Positions 32,576 through 43,262 of a stretch of DNA of 64,000 nt are shown piece by piece. Location: the NCBI RefSeq assembly GCF_000346465.2, contig NC_034015.1, positions 15,297,507 through 15,361,506 on the forward strand, given 5' to 3'. The notes under the pieces are model-generated. The model saw only the letters and a program-made list of their open reading frames with translations, was not told the DNA's origin and ran no database searches. Each line of letters begins with the position of its first letter. The stretch's first letter is position 1. The position numbers and the translations under genes are program-made. Source of the stretch: Prunus persica. Lineage: Eukaryota > Streptophyta > Magnoliopsida > Rosales > Rosaceae.

Positions 32576-33639
32576 CTTCTAGGTATAAATTTCAAAATTT
32601 TCCCCATTTAATGGGCTTGAGTAATAAGGCACCAAACAGATCCTTCATGTGAAACAGAAACAAGCCCATATTAAACCAGCCTTTTGTTGAAAGGCAAGGG
32701 AAAAGATGAAGCCCATGCCATGAACTATAAACACAAGATGACCCAAAGGAAATCATGTTTGAACGTTTGTTTTCTCTATACACACTATGAAACTCTAAGT
32801 AATTAGATTTCTTTCTGTTGATGTTGTCTAAGAATGAGAAGTCTAACTTTTCCTTTGTTATATTCAATCCAGGATTAAGTGAGCTCAAGACAAATCTTCA
32901 GATTATTTCGACATTATGATATGTTGATGATGTATCATTTCACCAATTTGTAAGGTGCTCTTCGAGTCAAGGAAAGGTTGCCAATGTTTTAAGAGAGATT
33001 CACTATTATACCCAATATAAGAAACCAAATTATATTTAAAAAAACATATATGAAATAGACTTTAGAAACACATTCAAAGTTCATTTACAACATAACAAAA
33101 AGGCTTTTAACTTCTTATAATTTAAAAAATTGCCATCGATTTCTTAAAATAAGCCCAACCCCAAAACCTCATAAAAAAATCAAAACACTCAATAGGACAT
33201 CAAAGTAATTTAATAATTAAAATTAAATTCAATAGGGTCAGCAATCATTTTTTGAATTTTTTTTATTTATTTATAGAAATTAAAGGGTGTAGAGTTTATC
33301 TATATCATTAAAACTAAGAATGAATATATGACAAAATATCTCATATTTTTAATATCTAGTGTTCTAAAGTCAAGCCGCTCAAATAAAAAGCGATTGCGAC
33401 ATTCTTACTTTTAGAAAAAGAGTGACCATACATTATTATTGCAATGCCAACCACTATTCCAAATTCACCAGTTACATATTGAGCTTAATATTTCCCAAAA
33501 CAGGTGAGTTTTTTCTCTACTAGCTAGCGAGAGGTGAATAAAAAGCCTGATGATTCGTTCACATGATACAAATAATTTTATTCTTCCGAACAAAAATAAA
33601 TCGTAGTCTGATTCGACAAACTAACGAGGCTGCCGATAA

Positions 33640-34008
33640 TTATCCACCTTCATTATCAGATGATGTAGTGGCATGGGCTTCAAAATTGTTCTTGTATTCT
33701 TCGTAGCTAAAACTAACCCTGTAATTTGGTGTCGGTGACTTGGGCACTGGTAAGCTCGATCTTTTGGAGACGTCAAGTACTGTACCATGAACCTCCTCAT
33801 GGTGATTAGGAGGATTCTGCACGCTCATAGTTTGGCTTCGTTGCATCCACATCTCTCTTTCAGCTTCGCCATTGATATTGAAGGTTTTGAATTGCGCCTG
33901 TTTCTGCATTGGCTTCAATTGCCTCCCTTCAATGCACATAATTTCATTGCAAACTGCCATCACTGCAAGAACCATAATAAATAAGGCAATTCGATGAACT
34001 TCTGCCAT
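33640..34008 (-). CDS. Small secreted-peptide precursor with CEP-type N terminus but no CEP domain
   Basis: Intronless, 122 residues, minus strand. It has a strong signal peptide (residues 7-22, ALFIMVLAVMAVC), then MCIEGRQLKP, the same junction found in CEP B, C and D. The middle is Gln/Met/Glu-rich. The C terminus (about 88-122) has no FRPTxPGHSPGVGH. Instead it carries PVPKSPTPNYRVSF and SYEEYKNNFEAH, with tyrosines next to acidic residues, and ends DNEGG. No CEP motif is present in any frame just downstream, so a simple frameshift does not explain the loss. A TATA box lies 70 bp upstream on the same strand and the frame is open, so it is probably expressed. It may be a diverged CEP paralogue or a member of another secreted-peptide family; the mature product is unknown. 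Confidence 0.7.
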   Translation of the reverse strand: MAEVHRIALFIMVLAVMAVCNEIMCIEGRQLKPMQKQAQFKTFNINGEAEREMWMQRSQTMSVQNPPNHHEEVHGTVLDVSKRSSLPVPKSPTPNYRVSFSYEEYKNNFEAHATTSSDNEGG

Positions 34009-34076
34009 GTAAAATGAACTTCAACTCTCTGTAGAGGCAAACCACTGAGGACAAAGATCTGTCCTGACTCCTGCTA

Positions 34077-34085
34077 CTTATATAG
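34077..34085 (-). promoter_or_regulatory. TATA box of the minus-strand peptide gene
   Basis: CTATATAAG on the minus strand, about 70 bp upstream of the ATG at 34008, leaving a leader of roughly 40 bp. Confidence 0.65.
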
Positions 34086-34975
34086 AGTACCATCAAGCTG
34101 TTATTTTCATCCATTCATTATCAATCACTTCACTCGGGTCCAAACTCCTATATATTCTCTTAAATAATCATCAAATAACGTCTCAATCAAAGTACTAAAG
34201 ATATTCATTATTGAAGTCTTGTTAATGTGGGGACCACCAATTAATAATATGCATGAATTATGCATGCTCTTTTAAAAATTTTAAAAAAAATGATAGTATT
34301 TATTGATGAAACATAATAAGTACAAAGCCACGAAAGCGCTGAAATGGGTACAGTATCTCAAGTGACTAAACACAACAACATGTTGATATGATCTTGAGAG
34401 AATTACGCCTAAACTAATAAATACTCAAACCCCTGATTCAGCAACTCGACGCGCCTGTACTCAAACTAACAATATAGATCCATCGCGCAATAGCAGAAAC
34501 GACATATCCATATCGCAGTCAAAAATTAAAATACAAAACACAGCAAATTCCTAAAGAGTTCATGAGAATTAAAATAAAATAAAGCAAACTCCTAAAGAGT
34601 AATAATAGACTAAAATAAACAAAGAAATATGACCACCACTTCACATCCTCTCCGGCAACCGAAAAGACCCATAAGGTCACACCGGCTAAATCCTTAGTGC
34701 CGCACTGGCTAAACCGCCACCCATACAAACTGGCAACTTCCATGATTGTAACTCCAAACTCTGAACTATAGCCAAAACCCTGCGTATGTGGACCAAAAAT
34801 GAAGACTAAATTATGGTGATAATGGTGTTTTGCGATGTCTACTTCAACATCAGCTACAAACCAGCATAGCAACCATTGCTACCCGACCGACGTAGGCGCC
34901 GCCGCCTCTGCCTGCAACCAGAAACAAAAACAAAAACAAAAACAAAACAAAATCCTTAGGCAGCAAAAAGCCTCA

Positions 34976-35467
34976 GAGCATCCACAGTGGGGGGGTGTAA
35001 AGCCATTTTTACATCCCCTTTACAACCTCTAGGGGTTACTGTTCTGGTTTGCTCCAATGAGAAATATGTAAATCTAAAAATGTATAATTGATTTTTTTGT
35101 CTTAATTTATTTTTGTGTTAACTTTATAAAATTAATTTTGTAAGTATTAGATTAATTTTATTTGGGGGGGGGGGGAGGGGAGTGGGGAAGATGACAACCA
35201 AAAAATGGGTATGCATATGAATTTTGGTCCAATAACTTTTTTGTTGACTTTTCTTCACTTTATCTCACCTTTTTGTTTCAGCTGGGTCACACCTACAACA
35301 GATTTAAAAAAAGATGTACATGTACATCTACATTTCCATCTCATGGTGATGATGTAAATTTACACTTATTTACACCTCCCCATTGCAAATGATTCCAATC
35401 ACAAAAGGTGTATATTTAACATACACCCCATTATACACCTCCCCCCCCTCCCCAATTGTGGATGCTC
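34976..35467. mobile_element. 492-bp TIR element, MITE-like, with 3-bp TCA duplication
   Basis: The ends are inverted repeats: GAGCATCCACAGTGGGG on the left, and CCCCAATTGTGGATGCTC on the right. Both flanks carry TCA (34973-34975 and 35468-35470). A 3-bp duplication fits PIF/Harbinger-type elements, but three bases can match by chance. The interior is AT-rich with G and C runs and codes for nothing. Confidence 0.6.
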
Positions 35468-35734
35468 TCATCACAAACCAAAACTCAAATCCCTAGCATA
35501 TGAGGAAATAGAGAAGGAAGAGAAAAGGGAAGAGGGGTTGAGAGGAAAGAGAGAGGAGGAAGAGGTGAGGAAAAAATAAGGGAGATGAGGGTAGGGGAGG
35601 AGTGGCAAAAAGGGTGTGAGGGGCTAGGGTTTTTTCACTAAGAGCGCTATAATTATGCATGCTCTTAAACCCTAATGAAACTACCAATACTACATTATAA
35701 ATAGTTTATATACCAACATCCCGAGTGGAACTAA

Positions 35735-35930
35735 CTATAGACATGAGGTTGCCATGGTCCTCTACAGGGATAGAGTTACACACAGGCCAGAAGTGGCTAT
35801 GGCCCCCTAATTCTCATGAATTCCATTGAAGTTTTTATATAAAACTTGAAAATCGGTATGTAATTTCATATCTTTTTAAACTATTAGCCCTCCTAATATT
35901 TAGACTCTAGCTCCGCCATCGGTCCTCCAA
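35735..35930 (-). mobile_element. Decayed relative of the 1136-1448 TIR element
   Basis: GAAGTGGCTATGGCCCCC and TAGACTCTAGCTCCGCCAT resemble, in reverse, the ATGGCGGA(T/G)CTAG end and the internal blocks of the first element. One terminus is eroded. The assignment is tentative. Confidence 0.35.
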
Positions 35931-37984
35931 TCTCCATAAAACTTCTTTGTCATTTAACATCTATTATATGGTAACTCAGAAAATTTGAACAAATTATGCT
36001 TCACCACTGCCTACATCTATAATTTTGACAGATTCTACGATGAACTCACTGAACTTTAAATAGTGACCTGGCAAAAATAATTTTTATTATAAAAATAATA
36101 GAAAAAGACATACGAATTTATCAAGAAGCTGCTGCTGCTGCATTGCATGAACTTCTTTTTAAATGGTCCAAAAGGTTTTCATGTGAAAGAAAACTTTTGC
36201 AAGGTAGGCCGGCAACAACATCTTTCAAGATCGCCATCTATATTGGGTTGACTTGACTTTAATCTTTGTCGCTGTCCTCCAACTCTCACTCTCACATGAC
36301 ATACGTTGGACAAAAAAGTATTGGCGGGAGGGACCCACTATATTTATATCTTTCCTTTTTCTCCCAAGACAAACAGTAATGTTGTATGTAGGGATATCTG
36401 TGGACCATTTATAACCTGAATCTGAAATCAGAATCAAATTTTGAATTTGAAGCCTGGCCCATGTATTATTCAACCAGCCCTTTCATTTGCTTGCATTTTC
36501 TTTTGGGCTCAGTTCAAAAGTTTCAACCATGCATGACGCATGCACAAGTTCTGTATTTCATATAATATATTTTTCTTCTTCGGTAAGGTTGTACTTACCT
36601 TTCTAATGTTGAAAGAGATTCCAAAATTCGAATTCCTCATCCTTATAATTTATTTTATTAAACAAATGATTTTAATAAGTGTCGTGAAAAAAGAAAAGCA
36701 AATTTTATGTAAATATGCGAATTGTCACGATAGTCTTATTCCTTTTTTTTACTTTAATTCTAAAAAAATTATTGTTATTTTTCATGCTTCCAAAAGACAA
36801 TTAACCATTTCCTCTTTAATTCCTTCAGAAGACGAAAATTATGTGGAAAATTTGTCACGCATAAACTAAATACTTTTATAAAATGAAAATGGTAGGTCCA
36901 ATGGCCTTTAACCCACAACTTCTAATCTCATTCTTACACATCTAGTTGTTTGTATCTGGTTAGATAAGGATTTTAGTGCATGGCTTTGATTTTACTATCA
37001 CACCCCGGGCGCGGGTAGAGTAAAATCCTCAATAAATAAAAGAAGATTAAAGGATCAACTCTTTTTATTTATTTATGGAATATCAAGAAAATTGATCATT
37101 TAGTATTCTTTTATTTATTTACTTTATTACGCACCGAGTTTGGAGCTTTACTCTATTTCTAAGTTTGAGATGTGACATTTATTGATTCTGTAGATGAGAT
37201 GACCAAAATGACAATAGATCACTTGATAAACTAGCTGAAATGTTCAACATATTGACAAGTTGGGAAGGGCCCGTGACTGTGATACCGCCGCCAAGCTGTT
37301 GTGTGTTATTGGACCTTTTCTCCTGGACAGTGTCGTATGAGTATTAGGAATAGGCGTGACTGTCACTTGCGCCTTGCTTCTTTTCCCTATATAAAAATAC
37401 GCGCAGAATCAGTCAATGCTCTTAGAGCGTGGGGTACACTAATTCGGAAAGCGCATGAGGTAGACTTCGAAGAAAACAACGTGCCTCTGTGCTACACGCA
37501 TACACCTAATATACAAGGTGATTATTATTTTTATCTCTAGAAAATTCAATTGATTATTTAAGAAACAAGATTCTCAGCGTATTAATAAATAAAAAAACAA
37601 GATTCCAATAAATTTTTTTTAAAGATAAATTTAGTTATATACCCATTTTCAGTCCTATTAAATTTAATTTTAAATTACTTTGATGCCATATTAAGTGTTT
37701 TGTGTTTATTTTTATGAGGTTTTGGGGTTGAGTTTGTTTTAAAAAATCGATGACAGTTTTATAATTTATAGGAAGTTCGAAGTCTATTTGTTATGTTGTA
37801 AATCGGCTTTGGGTGTGTTTCTAAGTCTATTTCATGTAAGTTTTTATTTTATTTTATATAAATTGAGCTCCTATATTGGGTGTAATAGTGAATCTTTATT
37901 TTTTTAATAGTTAAATATATTCCTTATTCCTTATGTTCGACACGACATTTTTCTATATTGGACAAGTTTTTTTTTTTTTTTTTT

Positions 37985-38255
37985 AATATACGAATTATAT
38001 TAGACAAGTTGAAAACCATTAAGATATCTAATTGTGATCAACAAATTTGATAAACACAATGCTTTCAAGAAAACACTAAAATGACAATCATTGATTGTGT
38101 AGCCAAATAGTTTCAAATTCAAGTATTTTTTGCAGAGATAATCTTTGGAGGAACATCTAAAATATACATAGTTTGGGTCATTGAAATACAATAAAGAATG
38201 GCCTCGCAAGTATGTACTTCAAATAAATTTATTTGAGAGATGTGTCAATTGAAAA
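37985..38255 (-). repeat. Foldback/MITE-like repeat, copy 3
   Basis: TTCAAGTATTTTTTGCAGAG, GATAATCTTTGG and TAGTTTGGGTCATTGAAATA align with copy 1 in the same orientation. The right end has CTTCAAATAAATTTATTTGA, like the termini of copy 2. It abuts the Copia LTR relic. Confidence 0.5.
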
Positions 38256-38537
38256 CTACTCATCTATAAATTGTCAAATAAAGTAGGATAAATATTCAGA
38301 TATGCTCACCTATGCTCATAAACACTCATCTTTTATTCTTCTTCAATATGGAGGTATTTATAGAGAAAGTACAACCCTAAATAAAATAGAAAATAAATTC
38401 AAATTACAATAGAAAATAAATATAAATTACAATAGGAAATAAATCTCAATTATAATAGGACTAAATAAATGGGTAAGTAACCAAAATCCTAACATAGTAA
38501 GGAACCAAAATGCTAACTAAGTAAGGACTCGCCAACA
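38255..38537 (-). repeat. LTR relic of a second Copia element (minus strand)
   Basis: Read on the minus strand, a purine tract CTTGAAGGGGAG (38538-38549) is followed by TGTTGGCGAGTCCTTACTTA, the typical start of a plant Copia LTR. A TATA-like CTCTATAAATACC lies inside, near 38350. The distal end near 38255 is an estimate, as no terminal CA could be fixed. Confidence 0.6.
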
Positions 38538-38549
38538 CTCCCCTTCAAG

Positions 38550-38605
38550 TTAGGCAAAGATATTTCGCACGCCCAACTTGACAAGCGAGTCACAGAACAT
38601 CATAC
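38550..38605 (-). pseudogene. C-terminal remnant of a Copia polyprotein
   Basis: On the minus strand the codons just before the LTR read SSMMFCDSLVKLGVRNIFA and then a stop. This matches the usual C-terminal end of Copia RNase H (a DLVSKLGM..IFA-type ending). Stops upstream in the same frame, and the 39-bp repeat array beyond, show that the rest of the polyprotein is lost. Confidence 0.6.
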
Positions 38606-38723
38606 TTGAGAAGCACCAATTGTAGAGAAGGTCTTTTCGTCAACCACAAGTGAAACAAGTGACAAACTAAAGCAAAGTTCGCAGCGGAAACACAAGAGCA
38701 AACTCTAAAAAATAGTGCACATA

Positions 38724-38975
38724 GCAAAACATAGAAACCCTGTGAGCACAGCAATAGGTAAGGCAGAACACAGAAACTCTGTGAGGACGGCAGTGGATAA
38801 GGCAGAACACAGAAATCCTGTGAGCACGGTAGTTGATAAGGCAGAACACAGAAACCCTGTGAGTACGGTAGTAGATAAGGCATAACACAGAAACCCTGTG
38901 AACACGGCAGTAAATAAGGCAGAACACAGAAACCCTGTGAGCACGACAGCAAATAAGGCAAAACACAGAAACCCT
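38724..38975. repeat. 39-bp tandem repeat, about 6.5 copies
   Basis: Units start at 38724, 38763, 38802, 38841, 38880, 38919 and 38958 (partial), each like GCAGAACACAGAAACCCTGT followed by GAGCACGGCAGTAGATAAG. The period of 39 is a multiple of three and all three minus-strand frames stay open across it. One gives a 13-residue repeat (GFCVLPYLLPCSQ). There is no sign of a start or a family; I treat it as a minisatellite next to the Copia relic. Confidence 0.9.
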
Positions 38976-40097
38976 CGAAAAAATAAGATAAGGCAAGGTA
39001 AAGAAAGTCAAGAGTAAAGGCAAGGTCAACGGGTGTAACCACAACGAAAACACAACAGCAAATACATGAGCAACAATATATACATCCACGTGATATGCAT
39101 ACATTATTTTGAAAATTTAAAACTACCTATATATGCGAGACACTCGAAATATTGCAAATATAACAATAGAAATTAATAAAATTACATAAAAACGATGATG
39201 AAAAGTAGAGTAAAAGGGATGAAAGTGTATAGGTTAAAACATGGTAGTACAACTACCACATTACCTATAATTTTTAACTTATTATTCAAATTAAGGAAAT
39301 AACAAAAATACGGTTGATATAATGTAGATATTTTAGGAATATCAATATGAATCCACACATTTAAATAATTAATTTAATCAACAATTCAAATTAACCGTCA
39401 AATCATAACATACGTTATAATCGAAAAATAACATGTAAGATTGTGTGACAAAAGTATCAACATATCAATTGTAAATAACAATTTACACATCATTTTAAGT
39501 AAATGACACCCTATTCTAAAATTACCATTTTGTCAGGGTTTATATATCAATTTGCAAAAGCACAAATGGTGTCGTACATGAGGACAAGCTTGGGTGTGCA
39601 GCCTGAGAATCCTAAAAGGCCGAGCCCTGCTGTGCGGCACGGCTCGGACCACAAAGCGCCAAGGTGTTTCCTTTTCGCGCTCTCAGATTCTAGCTGGCAG
39701 AGATTCCCAGGCCCATGTAAACAGTTTAAAGGGCAAAAATGTCATTCAACTACCTCTATTTTCTTAAATTAAACACTTGGGGAGCACAAAGTGCCATTTA
39801 CCAAAAAATACGAAATACGAAAAATACAAAACCAGCCCCCATTTTAAATTACATGGCCCTCACCCCCACACAGTCTTCCAACTTCCATTCAACCCCATAT
39901 CAGAATTTTCCATTGATGCCCTTCAAGCCTCCGGTTATTCACGCCGGTCCTACGTGGGTATTTTGGTCATTCAGTCGTTGTCCAGTGCCTTTTTCTTTTG
40001 TGTGCTCTGTGTATCTGTGGTCTTGTTGGTTCTCTGCGGCCATTCATTCGCTGTTATCAGGTGGTCAGGTGCTCTGCGTGCTTCTGCTCGAAGCATA

Positions 40098-40146
40098 TAC
40101 ACACACACACACACACACACACATACATACATACATACATACATAC
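40098..40146. repeat. (CA)n-(CATA)n compound microsatellite in the leader of the TMEM131-like gene
   Basis: About 24 bp of CA repeat is followed by six CATA units, 85-130 bp before the ATG at 40230. It is probably within the 5' UTR or core promoter. Confidence 0.9.
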
Positions 40147-40229
40147 TGTGCTCAAAATCAAACCCCAAAAAAACCCACAAAAAAAAATAAGGGTCTGTGA
40201 CCTTACATGGTCTTCTCTCTTGGTCGGCC

Positions 40230-43223
40230 ATGGTGGTGATGGAGTTCAAAACCCTAGCAATCAGAGCTCAAAAGCAGCAGCAGCTCTCCATGTTGAGCCT
40301 CAGGTGCCTCCTCAACACTCTCTTCCACCATTGTTTTGCTTTCGATGTTTACAATAACATGTTTCCAAAAATCTTTTTTCTATTTTTGCTTCACTTTCTC
40401 ATCATCGGCTCTGTCTTTTCCTTCTTTATCTTTTGATTGTTCAAAAAATTTCAGCTTTTTGCCATTTCTGGAGCTCTGATTACTTTCTCGTTTCCATTTC
40501 AGACGTTGTTTGGTTCCCTTTTTTTTTTTTTTTTTTTTTTTTCATTCTTGTTTGTGTTAGGTGATTCGATGAAGTTTTTTTTGTTTTTGTTTTTGTATTC
40601 TGAGTTAAGGTGTAGTCTGGGATGAGTTTGATTAAAAAATTTATCTAAGTGATTTTAGAGCCAGAATAGTTTACATTTTTTCCCATGCGTTTTGGTATTA
40701 TGGTAGTTTTAGCTATTAATGGTGGAGATAATAATTTTCCAAACTTGTTGGAACTAATAAGTTTGCTGCTAAATGTACTAACCCCATGCTTTTGTTCATT
40801 CAATGTATATCACTAGCGCAAGGCATGACTAATGATTGTTTGGAGCTTTAAAAGGATGAATTTTAGTTTTATTATCTACAAAATTGGACGTAATTTTTAT
40901 TTATTTAAAAAAGGAATTTCTGTTCTTGTTTTGGTATTTTGTTTTGAGAAAGAGAGTAATTTGGCCCAACATATTTGTATGACTTTGACTCTGTTTGGCT
41001 GCTCGGAAAATGTCTGTAATGAATGAAAAGAAAGAAGAAAGAAAGTAAACTATGATTGCTTGGCCCAACCACTTTTCCTAATTTTCTTGTTGTCTTAGTT
41101 ATCTCGTTTTATTTTCTGCAATGAAAGTTTAAGCAGTTAATGGTCTTGTTGCATACCAATTTATCAAGTTTAGTAAACCTTTCTGACATGTTAAAATGTA
41201 GTGTTGTAATGTTATTTTCCTTGCGCAATTGTTCAGGGGATTGTCACATCCAATCAAAGCACTCCATGTTCTTATGGTTTTAGCATGTACTCTTTTCTAC
41301 CTCGCTACATGTGGACAATGCTCTGGGAATGGGATGCAAATATTATCAGAATATGATGCTTGTGGATCATATGGAGATAATTTTGATGTGGCTTTTGCGG
41401 ATAATTTTCTTGGTGACAGCACTTTGGGCTGTGGAATTCCAAGAAACCCCTTCAATATTGATAAGATTTGTACTAGCTCTCGTTTGTTCTGCTTTCCCTC
41501 TACATTACCGGGTTTTTTGGAGCATAAACTCAAAGTGGCTGATTTAGAAGTTTCTGGGAGTCAGTCTGATGATCTGTCATCTATAGGATCAACTGAAAAT
41601 ATCAAGTTGGCAAATAACAAAAGCTGGTCATCAGACAATGGTATGTTTAAGTTATTTAATGGAGGGATTGTTTCTTGTTCTTTGAACTCCAAAGCGGCTA
41701 CTAATGAGTTTTCATCCATTCAAACTGATAGTGCTAATCCAAATGATCTTTCTTCCTGTAGAGGACCTTTACTTTATCAGAAAAGCACAAGTTTTAGGCC
41801 GAACAAGAACACTGAGATGACCAAATCTAATTCTTTCAGTAGTTCTTCCTCTCCCCATGTAGAAATTAGCCCTGCTGTATTGGATTGGGAACAAAAGAAC
41901 ATGTATTTTCCATCATTAGCTTTCTTAACTGTGGCAAATACATGCAATGACAGCATTTTACATGTTTATGAGCCATTCAGTACTGACATACAGTTCTATC
42001 CTTGCAATTTTAGTGAGGTTTTGTTAGGACCTGGTGAAACAGCTTCAATTTGTTTTGTATTTTTACCTAGATGGCTGGGCTTGTCCTCTGCTCACCTCAT
42101 TTTGCAGACAAGCTCTGGTGGTTTCTTGATTCAGGCGAAAGGTGTTGCCGTTGAGTCTCCTTATGGAATTCATCCTTTATTAGGCCTGGATGTTTCCTCC
42201 AGGGGAAGGTGGAGTAAGAATTTGTCTTTGTTTAATTCCTTTGATCAAAATTTTCATGTGGAGGAAGTAAGTGCATGGATGTCAGTGACTCTGGGGCATA
42301 CTTCCCATTATGCAGAGGCAATATGTAGTACTGAAAAACTTCAACCTTCCAATGAACTTCAGTTTCTGAGTGTGAAAGATCGTTTGGTTGTGAGTACTGG
42401 TCAAGTTGGTTTGCCTCTGCTGGCCATGAGGCCTCTCAGGAAATGGGAGATTGATCCACACAGCAGTGAAACTATCATAGAAATAGACATCTCAATGGAA
42501 TCGAAAGGAAAAATATTTGGTGCAATTTGTATGCAGTTGCTAAGGTCTTCAGAGGACAAGTCTGATACTGTTATGCTTCCTTTTGAGGCTGAATTGGATG
42601 GAACAGCAATGGATGATGATCGTGGAGGACCCATATTAGCATCTCTTGAGGTTTTGGAGTATTCTTCCAATGAAACTGCTGTTGCTATATCTCTGAAGAA
42701 TTGTGCTCCTTACCTTTTGAGAGTTCTTGAGATTACTGAGGTTGCAGATAGTAAAACCTTCCAGATAAAATACAGTCAAGACTTGTTACTTTTCCCAGGC
42801 AGTGACACATATGTTTCTGTGGTTACTTGTACTGAAAGAAATGTCAAATTATATGGACACTGTACATTACTTATATTGACAAATGACTCAACAAGCCCAC
42901 AGATTGAAATTCCGTGCCAGGATGTTATTCATTTATGTTCAAGACATTGGAAAGGTTCTACCACTGAATTTGAACATCAGTCAGAAAGGAGTGAATCAGG
43001 TGATATGAACAGAGTGTCCTTTGACAGTGGCTTGCAGTGGCCATCACAGAGGGTAAGCAGATTCTTCCCCTATATATATATATTGTATGTATATATTTTA
43101 TACTCTGTGTATGTGCGTGTATGCATTGTGAATTGTGTTTGCATTGGATTGGCCTTTTGATTTTTTTTTTTTAAATTTAAAAAAATACAAACGATAGTCT
43201 AAACTACAAGGGGGAGGGGGTTT

Positions 43224-43262
<39 letters not shown>

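Larger units (their letters stand above)
29255..33639. other. Repeat-rich intergenic region between CEP gene D and the minus-strand peptide gene
   Basis: It holds two family S1 SINEs in opposite orientation (29269-29407 and 29840-29966), a 64-bp tandem duplication (29655-29782) and a 41-bp spaced repeat (CCAAAAGGCTGCTTAAAGTTA, about 30247 and 30288). Another tRNA-derived SINE (30682-30772), a 38-bp tandem duplication (31322-31397), poly-T runs near 31629 and 31861, and a possible minus-strand SINE (32405-32575) follow. No gene is recognised. Confidence 0.55.
34009..40229. other. Transposon-rich intergenic region before the TMEM131-like gene
   Basis: After the promoter of the minus-strand peptide gene there is unclassified repeat-like DNA (34290-34970). 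It is followed by a 492-bp TIR element (34976-35467), a decayed relative of the 1136-1448 element (about 35735-35930) and AT-rich spacer with a GC-rich hairpin (36988-37027). An orphan TATA-like sequence lies near 37389. Then come foldback-repeat copy 3 (about 37985-38255), a Copia 3' end (38255-38605, minus) and a 39-bp tandem repeat. The last 600 bp are promoter and leader of the gene at 40230, with a CA/CATA repeat at 40098-40146. Confidence 0.5.

Noticed and set aside
38590..39104. Protein of 145-150 residues with Cys/Leu/Pro repeats (minus strand)
   Set aside because: Open in three frames only because a 39-bp unit repeats. There is no family, and it lies at a Copia relic.
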